From: Intoshia linei
Lineage: Eukaryota > Orthonectida > Rhopaluridae
Assembly (NCBI GenBank): GCA_001642005.1
Contig: LWCA01000135.1
Span: forward strand, 1-48,811
Length of the DNA stretch: 48,811 nt
Reading direction: 5' to 3'
This document shows, one piece after another, positions 1 through 14,500 of the stretch. Each line of letters begins with the position of its first letter. The stretch's first letter is position 1. Made by a program: the position numbers and the translations under genes. The notes under the pieces were generated by a model. It did not search any database. It was not told where the DNA came from and saw only the letters and a program-made list of their open reading frames with translations.

Positions 1-1140
1 ATAGAATCTATCATATTATTAATAAATAATTGTTGATAATATTTAATTATATTTAAAGTTTTTATTAAAATTATATCGATTTTTTGGCATTGTCGATTCA
101 TAATATAAAAAATTTCATCTTCATATTAAACTTTATTTGATATAATTTAGTGAAATTTTCACTGAAGAATGTTATTGTTATTTTTCACGTTTTAATTAGT
201 ACGAATTGGAGTACGAAATCATGTTATTTCCATTTCGTACTTTTTGTATAAATTTGTCCTTATGGTCGCACTGGTATAACTCGTCTTGCTTAAAGTAACG
301 AATGGAAAATCTTAAGTTAAGATTAAGATTCTTAACTCGTAAAGTAAATAACTATTTTATCTGATTTTTAAACAATCAATAAAGTAACGAAGGATCATTA
401 AACGGTAACCAATGAGTTAAGTGTATTGATTCACAATTGATTTTCACTGTGGCCATTAAATTATTTACCGTTTAATAACCTGATGAAAAAAATATAAATT
501 ATTAAAATTTTTCCCCACTTATTGTTTCTACTCCAAAATGTATCATTAGTTGTTTAAATTAATAATTTCTTTAAATTTTTTTACAATTTTAGTGACAATT
601 AATTAAATTAGCAGACATTTTACAAATTTATTAACTAGAAATGAAAATATTTATAATTAAAATCAATTTCAAATTGATAATAACAAAATAGTACCTTATT
701 TCAGGTGGGGGCAACCCTATGATTGTAACTGGCCAATAATATGGTATACTATGGTATATTGTGATAATTTGGCGAATGGGACACATTAAAAATTTAACTA
801 ATAACGTCCATCTTACGATAGGTATTAATAAATTTTTTTATTGTAACTCTTTACTCATAATTATTCATCCATAATATAACTTTACATATCCTATCAAAGA
901 AATTTTGTATCAAATCGCTATTAATATTTGGGAATGAATTAATGAATTATTAATTAACACTGTCCAACAAAATTACTTTTTGTTGCCTTCCTGAAAATTT
1001 TTATTATAAATGTTACAATATCTAATCATAAACACATTGTGGTAAAAATTATTTTGATTTTAAGTCAAATGAACCCATCATGTCAATTTGAAAAACCCTT
1101 ATTTTTGGTAAATTATTAAATTATTTTTAAATAATTGTAG
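1..1140. other. Non-coding: DNAH6 intron (upstream part)
   Basis: AT-rich with no exon recognised. Small inverted repeats occur: GTACGAAAT with ATTTCGTAC at 211-241, and TTAAACGGTA with TACCGTTTAA at about 396-475, possibly a decayed MITE. Confidence 0.6.
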
Positions 1141-2582
1141 GTGCTCCTGACAATAAAGAAATGGTCATATTTGTTGACGACCTAAACATGCCAAAATTGG
1201 ATGATTATGGATCACAACCACCCATAGAGTTATTACGCCAATTTCAAGATTTTAGAGGTTTTTACGACCGATTTGGATTATTTTGGAAAAATATACATGT
1301 AATATATTATGATATTTTGATATACATATATTCCACTAATGCAGACAAAATCGATATTTTATTTAAGGAAATTATTAAATTTTTAATGAAATAAACATTT
1401 AGGAAGATGTTACTCTATGCGCTGCATGTGGACCACCTGGTGGTGGTCGAAACGCTATAACTCCTCGGTTTGTAAGACACTTTTCTGTTTTTTCTTTGTC
1501 TCCTCCATCTGAATATTCTCTTAAGCATATATTTAGTGTAAATTTAATTATATATTTTTTATACATTAATATATTCAAAATTTTTAAATTTATTTTAAAG
1601 GTTATTTTGACGGGATTTTTTGATGAATTCAATATGGAAATTAAACAAGTGGTAGATAACATGTTAAACGTGGCAGTCGAAATGTACATACGAATGAGTG
1701 TTGATTTATTACCTACCCCTGATAAATCTCACTATATTTTTAACCTCAGAGATCTCAGCAAATGTGTTCAAGGTTTCAATTTATTAACTTAAACCATTTA
1801 ATTACAATAACATTTTAAAAATAGGATTAACGAGGGCTGACAAGAATATAATCAAAACGCAAAAAGATGTTGTTGAATTGTTTACTCACGAATCGCTTCG
1901 AGTTTTTCATGATAGGTTGGTTAACATTGAGGATAAACGTTATTTTTATAAAATGATGTCAGAGTTAATTTCCAAAAATTTGAATGAGGTATTTATTTAT
2001 TTTATTGTATACACTATTATTGTATTTACTAGCTTGACTGTTATGTACTTTTATAAACATAAGCTCGCTCTGTCCATGGTGAAAATTTTTTAAAATTTTA
2101 GGCTAATAATAATTAATAAATAAATTAAATAAATTAATAATTATTTTCAAAAAATGGCAGATTAGGTTTTTGATCGTGAAGGACTAAATTCCGGAAAATG
2201 AAACTTAAATATAAACATCACCTGCGAAAAACTGTATAAATGGATAGGAAATTGGGTTTTGTTAATTTTATGACTGATAATTTTTTAAATAATAGTTAAC
2301 ACACAGACATTAAATTTTATATACAAAGTGTACAGAATTGTATGTAAAGGAATACATTAAATTTAAATAAGTGTGTAAGTAAAGAATTAGCACATCATGT
2401 AATTGTTAAAGTTTGAGAAAATGTATATGATGTAAATTTAAACACATTTATAGACAATTCCACCTGAAGATTTTGAAACAGATCCAATTATTTTTGGTGA
2501 TTATGGAAAAATAAATGCAAACATGGATGATCGTATATATGAAAAAATTGATATTGATAAAATTGCCGGTATCTTAATGGAT
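1141..2582 (+). CDS. DNAH6: DNAH6 exons 1-5 in window: AAA3 module
   Basis: Exons 1-4 encode the second half of AAA3. A Walker-B-like FVDDLNMP is followed by [11 protein letters not shown] and then [15 protein letters not shown], the conserved AAA3 sensor segment. [20 protein letters not shown] and [11 protein letters not shown] follow. Exon 5 (2454-2582) carries the AAA3-AAA4 linker with DPIIFGDYG. The first two bases (1141-1142) complete a codon split with an upstream exon outside the window; nothing in 1-1140 supplies it. One extra residue appears at the exon 1-2 junction relative to mammalian DNAH6, so that boundary is slightly uncertain. Confidence 0.88.
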
Positions 2583-5500
2583 GTAATTTTTTGTTTACAA
2601 TAATAATTTATTTAAAATTAGTTACATATGGATAAGTTAATTAAATTTTAAATTTTTATAATTGGGGTTATCACACTTTTAAATTCCTTGAATCCCTCTT
2701 AAAAAAGGACAATTTAATACTTTGTATAATATATTATAACTAGCTTGTTACTTATTCGGATTAAAATTTTTTGAAATTCTAAAGCTGTTTTCATTAAAAA
2801 AAGAAGGGTAATTTGTGGTTTTGGCCCTGAAGGTATAATTTTTTTAAATTTAAATTTATGATAATGTTTATGATTTTAAAATCCGTATCAGCGTATATAT
2901 TTTTTTAAATTCTCGAACTCGTTTGATTTTCAAAAAAAAGACAATTGGGATATATATTTTTTTAAATTCTCCAACTCGTTTGATTTTCAAAAAGAGGGAC
3001 AATTTTTTAAATTATCCAACTCGTTTAATTTTCAAAAAAAGGGACAACTGGGGTTTTTGACCGATAAGATGCGAAATTGGGAGGTTGAAATTTATCTTAT
3101 TATACGCCCGGAAAAAACTGTAATTGAAATGTGATCTTTAAAAAATTCTAAGACTGGTAGTTATTTGAATAAAGCGTAACACACACACAGACACACACAA
3201 ACAAAAATACCCTAGCATATTATATAAATTAGGATACAACATACATGTATTGCTTTTTTAGTATTTACAGGAATACAACCTTGCCGGTCAAAAAGAAATG
3301 AAATTAGTTTTCTTTCGAGACGCGATTGAACATGTTTCTCGAATAGTTAGAATAATTCGTCAAACTAGAGGAAATGCAGTACTGGTGGGTGTTGGTGGAA
3401 CAGGAAAAAAATCCCTTACAGCGTAATTTTTTTAATGAATGAATTGCTAATTGCGTTAATTATACAAAAAGATTTGACATTATAATTTTAAAATTTGTAT
3501 CAGAGTATATATTTTTTTAAATTCTGGAACTCGTTTGATTTTCAAAAAAAGGACAATTGGGCTTTTTGACGTAATATTTTGACGTAGGATGTGAGTTTGG
3601 GAGGTTGAAAATTATTTGCTAACACCCGGAAAAAACTGTAATTGAAATGTGGACTTTTTAAAATTTTAAGACTGGTAGTTATTGATAAAGGATTAATACT
3701 TATAAGTATATTTTAACAATTATCAAATTTTCACAATGTTTGTCTATTAACTAAGATATACATTGCTGATATATACTATTTGATATATACTATATATATT
3801 ACTACGTTTCTATTGTTATATTATCATGTGCTATCAGTGATATGATATCCTATCACACAAATTGCCTCTAAAATTGCAAATACAAATTTATCGCTTTGAC
3901 TTAAAGAGGTTATCAGGTTCACATTGTCATTTATTTCGATGTAGACTAGACATAGATGATGAAAATTATAATTAAAAGTAAAAAAAATGATTTAAAAAAT
4001 TTAAAAAAAATTTAAATTAAAAATTAATTTACATTTATTACTATAATTTACGATTATAATTTAAATATAAAATATTTCCAAAGGTTTCAGTTTCAAATGA
4101 GTCATTCCTTGTCTCCAATCTGTGAGGACAAGCTTGACTTTACTGAAATATCATCCATATTTTAAATCGAATTTAAGTATAAGTCAAATAGAATAGGCAA
4201 GTCATACAGTATGATAATAATATAAAATTTAGATTGGCAAGTTTTATCTGTAATTACACTTTCTTTCAAATCGAGCTTACGAGAGGTTATGATTCAAAAT
4301 CTTTTCATGAAGACTTGCAAAAATTGTACATGTTGACTGCTGTAAAGAATAAAAATACTGTATTCATGTTCACCGACAGCAATGTAATATTTATTAACAA
4401 TCACTAATGTATATGTCCTATATAATGTGTAAATAGATCATTTCTGAAGATTTTTTGGAAGATGTTAATAATATTTTAAATTCTGGAGAAGTTCCCAATT
4501 TATTTGATGCAGAAGAATATGAAAAATTGATTATTGGGTGCCGACCGGATGCAAAAGAAGCAGGAATTTCTGAAGGCAATAGAGAAGCTATATATAATTT
4601 TGCTATATCTCGTGTTAGGTAAATTTATATCATTTGGTCAGTCCTTATCCTTCCTATGTCAAGTAATTGATATTTTGACCGTGAAGGCGTCAATTTCTGA
4701 GATTGAATTTTTATAAGTGGGTTAAATGGAAATAACTCTTTTATTTGTAATTTTGTTTTAATTCTAGGATTATTGTCATTTTTTAAAATAAAGGTAATTT
4801 GTGGTTTTAATCGTGAAAATACAAGTTTTGGCGTTGTGATGTTAAATGTTGTTGTATGATAAAGATTATGATTTTAAAACTATTCCAGAAGTTATGTTTT
4901 ATAAAATTCTAAGACTTTTATATTTAAAAAAAAGAGTAGTTGGGCTAATTGACCATGAAGGACTCCATTTTTGAAAATAAAAATTGCGATAAAACATTAC
5001 TTTAAAAAATCTGTATTAGACATTTAGTTTTTTTTAATTAAACGGCAACAATTTTATGTAATTTTAAAAAACCCTAAATAAAAGGTGTATATGTTGCATA
5101 TAATGTGTACAACTGTGAAATGTACACATTCCACGGGCAAATCGTAGAATGTATACATTTCATGGACAAGTCGTAGAATGTGTAAAATTTTCATTTAGAT
5201 TTTAATTTTAGTTTAATTTTGGTTTTTAGATTATTTTTTGAACTAAACTGTCAAGGGGTTTTTAGAAATTTTTTTTGAACCAAACTTTAAGGGGGGGTTT
5301 AAAAAAATTCTAAGAAACCCCTAGGGATGTTTTGGTTCAAAAAAATCTTAAAAAACCCCTCAAAAATTTGGTTCAAAAAAAACTTAAAAACTCCTTGAAA
5401 CTTTGGTTCAAAAAATAATCTTAAAAACCCCATTGAAAGTTTGGTTCAAAAAATAATTTTAAAAACCCCTTAACATTTGGTTCAAAAAATTTTCTAAAAA

Positions 5501-8500
5501 AATTCCTAAAAACCCCCCTTAAAGTTTGGTTTAAAAAAAAATTTCAGTTTTACACATTCTATACAACATATATAAAAATATCTAATCATGTTTTTATCAC
5601 GAATAATTTAGAAATAATTTGCACATTGTCCTTTGTATGAGTCCCGTAGGCCGTGCATTCAGAAACCGATGCATAATGTTCCCGTCATTAGTAAATTGCT
5701 GTACGATAGATTGGTTTACAGTTTGGCCCAAAGAAGCTCTATTAAATGTTTCAAATTCATTATTATCGCAGTTGGATATTGGATCAAATGAAATAATGGT
5801 TTATTAAAATCTATTAATTTGATCATTTTACTGACTGTTATATTTATTAGGATAAATTATCCAAAATATGTGCTGAGATACACTTGGGTGTAGGAGAAAT
5901 TGCTGAACGGTTTTATTTGGAATTAAAAAGAAGATACTATACTACACCGACCAGTTATTTGGAACTGCTTACAATGTATATCGGAATGGTTAGTGAAAAA
6001 AAAACGTAACTAAAATTTTAATATTTTAATCGAATCTAAAAAACAAATATTTTAGACAACTTACAAATTCTCTAAATCGTATCAGCTCTGGTCTCAAAAA
6101 ATTAAAAGAAACAAACGGTTATATTAAATTTGAAACTTGTAACATTTCTTAGAATTGGTGGATACAATGAAGGGTGAAATGGTATTATTAAAACCTGAAC
6201 TGGAAAAAAAATCAAAAAATACAGAAGAATTGATGGAAAAATTAATAATTGATCAAGATAAAGCTGACGCAGTTCGTAAAATTGTTGCGCACGACAAAGC
6301 TAATGCAGCTGAAAAATCCAAAGAAACTCAAACAATAGCTGAAGATGCTCAAAGAGACTTAAATGAAGCTTTACCAGCTCTAGAAAGTGCTGTTAAGGTA
6401 TAGAAATTTGAATCACAAAAACTAACCATAAAATTTTTTTTAACTTGTTATTAGGCGCTTGACTCTTTAGACAAGAATGATATTTCAGAAATTCGTGTTT
6501 TTCAGAAACCACCTGAATTGGTACAAACTGTAATGGAAGCTGTGTGTCTTTTATTGAATGCAAAGTAAATAATATTTTTTATACATGAAAATTTTAAAAT
6601 GTACATTTAATTTAACATTTAGACAAGATTGGGCATCTGCAAAAAACGTTTTAGGAGAATCTAATTTTCTCAGGAGATTATACGATTATGATAAAGATAG
6701 TATTCCAGAATCCATCCTTAAAAAATTAAAAAAATACATTGATAACCCTAAATTTACACCTGAAGCTGTTGATAGGGTATCTAAAGCAGCAAAATCGTTA
6801 TGCATGTGGGTGAGAGGTATATTTCATTGTTCAGTAAATGATATTGTAACTTTTATTTGTAGCCATTGATTTATATGCACACGTTTTTCGTACTGTTGAG
6901 CCAAAAAGAAAAAGGTAGATCAATAAAATTGTGTATTATTATAGACTACGTTATCCACCGCCGTCTATGAAAATTTAATTTGTCGGCTTGAAAACATTCC
7001 AAACTGATGAAACTAAGATTTTTAATGATACACTATATATTGTACTAATATTGAATAATTATAATTAATGAAATGTTGGAAAATTGAAAAAAAATTACCC
7101 AATTCTCTAAAATAACTATGAAAACTGACCATGGCCATTCCAAAACTAATAATCTCAATTTGAGGCTAAATTAAAATTATTAATATCACCGAGTTATATT
7201 TCTATTGTTAGACTAGCTGAGGCAGAAAAAGAGAATAAAATTGTTCAAGATGCATTAATGGTTCAACAACAAAAGCTTAGTGACGTGGAAGATGAAATAA
7301 CGAAACTGCAACAGACATATGAAGATTCTGTTGCAGAAAAACATTCATTGGAAAAAAATATGTCTCTGACGCAAGCTCGAATCAAAAGGTCTGGTAAATT
7401 GACCATGGCTCTAGCAGATGAAAATGAACATTGGAAATGTAGTATAGCAGTAATAAAATATATGTATTTGTTTAAATTTTTGTAGAGTATTGAAATTGAA
7501 ATAGCTAATGTTGTCGGAAACGTGTTTCTGTCTGCAGCTTGTATAGCATATTACGGAGCTTTTACGTCTTCTTACAGAGAGTTGTTGGCTACTTCTTGGG
7601 CCGAGAGGTTAAAAGAACTGGAAATTCCAATATCCGATGAGGTTTATTATATTTAATTTTTATAACATTTTAAAAACTAGGCTTCACTCATATCAGTAAT
7701 GGGAACCCCATTTCAAATTAGACAATGGAACATTGAAGGTTTACCACGAGATCGTTTAAGTACGGAAAATGCAATTATTGTAACGAGATCACGTCGATGG
7801 CCCTTGATGATTGACCCACAAGAACAGGCCTATCGGTGGATTAAATCAAGGGAAAATGTCAACAGTATCAAAATTATCAAAATGACAGATTCTTCATTTT
7901 TGAGTACCATAGAAAATTGTATTAGGGTCGGAATACCCGTTTTAATTGAAGATATTGGAGAAACTATAGATCCAGCAATTGAACCGATATTGGCAAAACA
8001 AACATATGTTGAGGTAAAATAGTATTGATAAGATGTAATATATATTTCACTCATCTGCGTCTAAGGCAGCGTTTACAAAATGCTGGTCCGTGAAACTTTA
8101 TTACTGGTTTGCAAAATAGTTATAGAAATTTTTTATTAATTAATAGTCAATTTATTACGTTTTTTATGAAATTTTTTTCTAATTTTTCCTAGTAATTTCA
8201 ATGTAATGGTCCGCGATTTTTCAAATTTATTGCGGACCCTTAACAAATTTCTAAATCGCTTAATCTTAATTAATTTATGCATTAAAGATTTCATAATTAT
8301 TCTTAATAAATTATTATGGTAAAAAACGAATTGACCTATTTGTGAAAATTAAAAAAGATTTTTGAATTATCTATAAAAAGTCACTTGGATCCATCAAAAA
8401 AATGAACCCTATTGTTTTTTAAGTATCCTTTACTTTAGTGCTTTCTAACCGGTGTGTCGCCAAACTTTTGAAATTTATAAAATATCAAATACTAGCTTGA

Positions 8501-11500
8501 CTGTTATGTATTTCGTACAAACAGCATCCTAGCTCTACCGAGTGCGGACATTTTTATTCTATCAAAAAAATAAATTCAATAAGAAAATTTAACGTAAAAA
8601 TGCTACTATTTACTATTATAAATCATTTAAAGGAATGGTTCCAAACTTGTCATACATTGACCCGTCATATCACATTACTTTTTAATTTAAAGTGAATTAT
8701 TCCACATTAAATTGATTTTGCTAACATTTATATAAAGAATTTTTAAAAAAAATTTTATCCCATTTTTTTAATTTATTTGACAGAAGGTGTGTATAATATT
8801 ACAAATAAAGTAAAAACAGTCCAATCCTTAAAATTGTCATAAATATCATAAATTCCAGAAAAAATAAAATTATAAAAACCTATTTTGTCATTTTCAATGT
8901 CATAATACATATTGAGTACCAATTATGTATCAATAATTAACGGAATCAGCACTTTAGAAGCATATTTCAGATAAGTTTTACCAATATTGCAAAGCATTGT
9001 AATAAATATAAAAATGAGAATTTGAGGATCAAAAATTGCGTAGCAATGAAAAAAAACCCGAAGAAATCAAAAGTTTGTTTAAAAAAAAATCAGCCCCAAA
9101 ATGTAATAAAGCATACATTCTAGGACGCATTTTAAAATAATTAACATGGCCATAATTAATCATTAATATCAGCTTCAGAAACGCATATCTTCATGGTCAA
9201 AACCCAAATTACCCTTTTTTTTAAAAATAAAAAATATTCTAAAAAATTTTTAAACATACATTTTGGTATAGTTTTTAAAATCATAAACACTATTATTAAT
9301 GGAAACCTCAAAAAGATAATTTTCACGATCAAACTCCCAGATTACCATTTTTTTTTTTAAATGAAAACAGCCCTAGAATTTGAACAAAAAATTTGAAATA
9401 ATTAACTTTCCGAAAATTAAAAAAAAGATTATTCTGATAGAGCTTATTCCAGTTGATATAATTACAAAATTTCAACATCAGGAATCTACGTATTCCCGGT
9501 GAAAAATAATTTTTAATATATTATCAACCAATTTTTTTCAAATATTTCGATTAAAATAAAAATTGAAAATGTAAATATTGATCCTACAATTTTAAAAATA
9601 AAGTACATTGAACTTCTACACATTCCCTATAAAGAAATATTGTTGGAAATCTATATAATTCATTTCTTCGAAATTTTTTTTATTTTAACGCAATTTTTTC
9701 ATTTTCAATAAGTTTCAAAAATCATTATGTATTACATTGTTATACAATTATTAAAATTATATAGCCTAACCTACCTAGCTCAAGGCCACGAAAATGAAAA
9801 ATGGACCCTAAAAAATTTGAAAAAATGAGGCCCCATTTAAAAAAAATTTCTTACTCCATACCTCCACCCCAATAGGGTTTCGTGTACGATAAATGCGAGA
9901 CTGTAAGAAATATTGCTTTACTCGAATCTTTTTAGGGTGGAAGAATGTTAATACGACTTGGAGATTCAGATATTGATTACGATATGAATTTTCGTTTATA
10001 TATAACAACAAAAATGCCTAACCCACATTATATGCCAGACGTCTGCATATTGGTTACAATAATAAATTTCACTGTTACACAAGATGGATTGGAAGATCAA
10101 TTATTAAGGTAAATCTATTTAATTATTCAAAAAATGAAAAATAATGCAAATAATAATGTTATATAGTATAACCCCATTTTGGGGCACCTTTTTAAAAAAG
10201 GTGCCACAAAAATTGAGGTTAATGATAAAATTATGTTATATATTAAATTAATTGAACAATAATATTATTTACATCATGTTAATAAGATTAAGAGAGTTGA
10301 TTATCTGGTATATCAAAACAAATACAGTTAATATTTTTATTTAAAAATATATAAATTAAATTAAAAATTTGAGAAAGGCAGGAATATTGAGACAAGACAA
10401 TAAAATCTTAGTGTATACATTAGCGTATTTCACATTTTGAAAAATTTCAAGATTGACAATATGTTTAGGGTAGATTTTGTGTAGTTTTGTATAAAAACAA
10501 TTAATTGAGAATCAGAATTTTAACGATTGAATCGGGCCACTCAAGTTTTACAACAAATGGAAAAATCGCCCGATGTTCTTAATTTTTATAGTTTGTTAAA
10601 TAAAATAAATTTTTACGATGATTATTACTGTTTTTCCTCAGTTGTAATAGATGCTGTTACTACGATTGGTATAAATTTTATAGTATGACATAAGTCATAT
10701 TATAATGTGGATTTCATTAAAGATGGTAGAACAATAATAAATATCTTGGGCGTATCAAATTTCTATTTCTTTGACTAAAGTTTATATATCTTCAATTCCT
10801 GTTCCTGTTCAGTTCTTGTTTAACGGTTGAATGTCATCGAAAAATGTCTTTAAAAAAATACAAATTAGATACGCTCTCGATATTTATTATTGTTCTACCA
10901 GCTTTAATAATATGATTAATGTCATAAAATAAAATGTATACAAATCACACTAATAATATATATTACTACGGAGGAAAAAATAGTAATAATTATTCTCAAA
11001 TTTTATTTTATGTAACAAAATATAAAAACCAATGTGATGAAATATTATTTAATCTACAATTTGAATATAAAAATAATAATTATCTTGTTGTTTTCTGTTC
11101 GAAAACGCTTTGTTTTTTTCTAAATTCATAGAATTCTCAATACCCTTTGGTAAAAAAATGAAAATGTCTTCAAAAAAAAACAATAGAATTAGTTACCCTT
11201 GTTGACGGTATTGCTTCAACAAAATTAACATTCATCACTTGATTACAAAGTGATACGATTTCATTTTTTATTCGAGATATTGTTCTTTATTTGTATCATA
11301 ATTTTCATTTTTTTTAAAAAAATAAAGTATCTTAAAACAAGGTGTATTTGACTCGAATATATAGAAAATAGTACAAAATAATATGTAAATTATATAAACT
11401 AACTCGATGTTGAAAAAGTGCCACATAAAGGGTGGGTGCCCGCCGCCAATATTCGCCCAAATCGGGGTCGGACTGTAGATATATATAATTATATGATGAT

Positions 11501-14500
11501 ATTTTATATGATTTAGTGATGTGGTGAGATTGGAAAGACCAGATTTGGAAGAACAAAAAAATGAGTTGATTATAAAAATTAATAACGATAAAAATCAACT
11601 CAAAGCTATTGAAGATAGAATATTAAAATTGCTGTTTGAATCTGAAGGAAATATTTTGGATAATGAAGAATTGATCGACACTTTAAATGATTCAAAGGTC
11701 ATTTTAAAAAATTTGATAGTTTTTCAATAAATCATAAATTTAATTAGATTACTTCGGATCAAATCTCAATTCGATTGGAAGAAACGGAACAAACTGAAAA
11801 AAAAATCCAATATGCTCGAGACAAGTATAGACCCGTTGCTATCCGAGGTTCAATCATGTATTTCATTGTAGCAGATTTGGCTCAAATTGATAAGATGTAT
11901 CAATTTTCACTGAAATATTTTAAAAGTTTGTTTAATGGAACAATTGAAAACTCGGAAAAAAATAAAAATTTAAAACTTCGATTAGACATTATTTTAACAA
12001 ATACGACATGGGATGTTTACAGAAATGTGTCGAGGTTATTAATTGATTAATAAAATAACATTATACAATGTATATTATACATACTAAATTGGACAATTGT
12101 ATACTTTATAGAAACTGCAAAAGCTTTCCTAAGATATGATTTCAGATATTTTTTTACTATTAATTTGAATATCACATTAAATAATATTTTAATCTGGGTA
12201 TTAATCAAGATCAGGGGTGTCAATTATGCGGCCCGCGTTATAACATAAGTTTTTATTTTTTATAACAATTTTTTACTACAGAAAAAACTCAATTTTACCA
12301 ACCCTTAAAGAAAAAAGTTACCAATATTTTTCTGAAAAATCATTTTTTACCAAAATTTTAGATCAATAATTAATATTAATTGTAAGACAGAAAAAATTTC
12401 CAGTAAAAACCGATTTTTTGATAAATTAGAGTGGAAGACATAAAAAAATCAAAATAAATATGTAAAACATTGTAAATATTAATAATTACATAAAAAAAAT
12501 ATCAGTGACTGCCTTAATTTTGTGTGCCCTTCTTTAACATTTTAAAATCATTATTTAAATAATATTTGAGAAACTGGGACAAAGTCAAAACTGTAACTTT
12601 TTGATTAAAATATTTTAAATAGCACTTGAATAAAATCTGATTTAAACTTTTGAATTTGAAGTAAAATGATAAACGTGTCCGCCATTTGTAGGTTCGGTCT
12701 GACGACATTGTCATCATGACAATGATTATATGTATGATTCAAAAATTAATTTTAAATTTTAAATTAGTCTACCTAAATGAGTAGTTTAAAAATAGCTCAC
12801 TAAAAATAGTTTAAAAACCCTTTAAATAGTTTAAAAGTACAGCAAAGTTGTTACTGTTAAATATCATGTTTTTTAATATTTAAAAAAAAACTGACAAAAT
12901 TTAATTTCCATTTACTATAAAATAATTCAGAGGCCTTTTCGAGGACGACAAAGTGACATTTTCTTTTTTGTTGTGTACAGCAATAATGAAAATTGAAAAA
13001 GAAATATCTGATTTAGAATGGCATATTTATCTTCACGGTGTTCCAGAATCAAAAGAGGTTGGATTAAAATAATAAATTTAAATTTTTAATTTTTAATTTA
13101 GGTAAAGATTGAAAATCCATTTAATGAAAATATACCCAATAATCTGTGGCAAAATATGGTTTATCTCAACAAAAATCTTTTAATGTTTAAAAACATTCAC
13201 CTATCAATTCTAATGAAAAACATTGCAATTACTTTAGGAAATAAAACGGTAATGGTTAATAAAAAATGTCTTTACGGTAGATAACTTACCGGTTTATAAG
13301 AAAAAATGTTTTTTTGAAAAAATTATGAAGAAATCGCCCTACCTCTTTGAAAACCTCGTTGATTTCCACTTTACTTATGAAATTATAATACATTTTAGTT
13401 ATTATATTAACATTATAATATTAAAATATAAATAAATTGATACATTTTAGACAATTGTTAATTCATTCTTAAAAGATATTGATTTATCTGGAAATGACAA
13501 CATTTTAGAAATTATAAATAAAGATAAATCGGAAATTATGTTTGATTTTGATGAAAGTTTGTCATTATTCCAAAAATTGTTGCTTATTCGCTGTTTGGAT
13601 AAGAAATATGTAATTTTATTCTTAATCAATTCGACGTAAGAAAAACTTTTTTATAAAAAATAAAAAAATTTATGTATTTATGGGATTATAAATTACACAG
13701 GTTACAACAGCAGTTCCCAATATACCGCAAAGTTAGTACCCCTACACTGAAATTTTTGTCCACCATATGAATTAAAAAAATTTTATTAAGAATTTTAAAT
13801 TGTTAAAACTCTACTTCACCAAAAATGGATATCTGAAAAATTGTTAATTATTATACTGACGAAATAGAGACTTACAATATACGTCGTACATATATCTAAT
13901 ATTCACTCTTAAAGTCGCAGAGAATATTAAATAGATGTAAAGTCATAGTATCAGACGAGCTGGTGCCTCAAAATAATTTCTGCGATCGCCTAGCGGACTC
14001 AGTACCCCATTTTATACCGCTAGGTTACAGGTAATTTGAATAATTTTTGGCAAGTAAAAGTTTCTTTTGATAAACTGATTGAGAAAAATTTATTTTTTAC
14101 GCACCTGACAATTCTCATAAAAATTTAGTTTTTCAATTAAATTTTTAAAGATGCAAAAGAATATATAAATTTTTCAATTTTTTTTTGACTTTGAAAACAT
14201 CCTTATGTCCAGTTTTTTAACGTTTGTATTAATACATTTTTATAAAAAAGAAAATTTAATAAAAAAAATCAAAATATTTTGCACCGTACCGACTAATATC
14301 GGCACCCTGTTTGATGAACACTGGCGCAATGTATATAATGTTAAATTTTAATATCATACATAGGTTGTTGGAGGATCTGTTGAACTTGTTAAATTGCGAA
14401 TAGGTTCACAGTTTATCGAAAGTCCTCCAAGTAATATGCAAACATTATATCAAGATTTAAATAAAATTAGACCACTAATTTTCATACTTAGTCCTGGGTC

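Noticed and set aside
10934-11131. 65-codon + frame rich in Asn and Tyr
   Set aside because: It is the right arm of the fold-back; its composition reflects AT richness.
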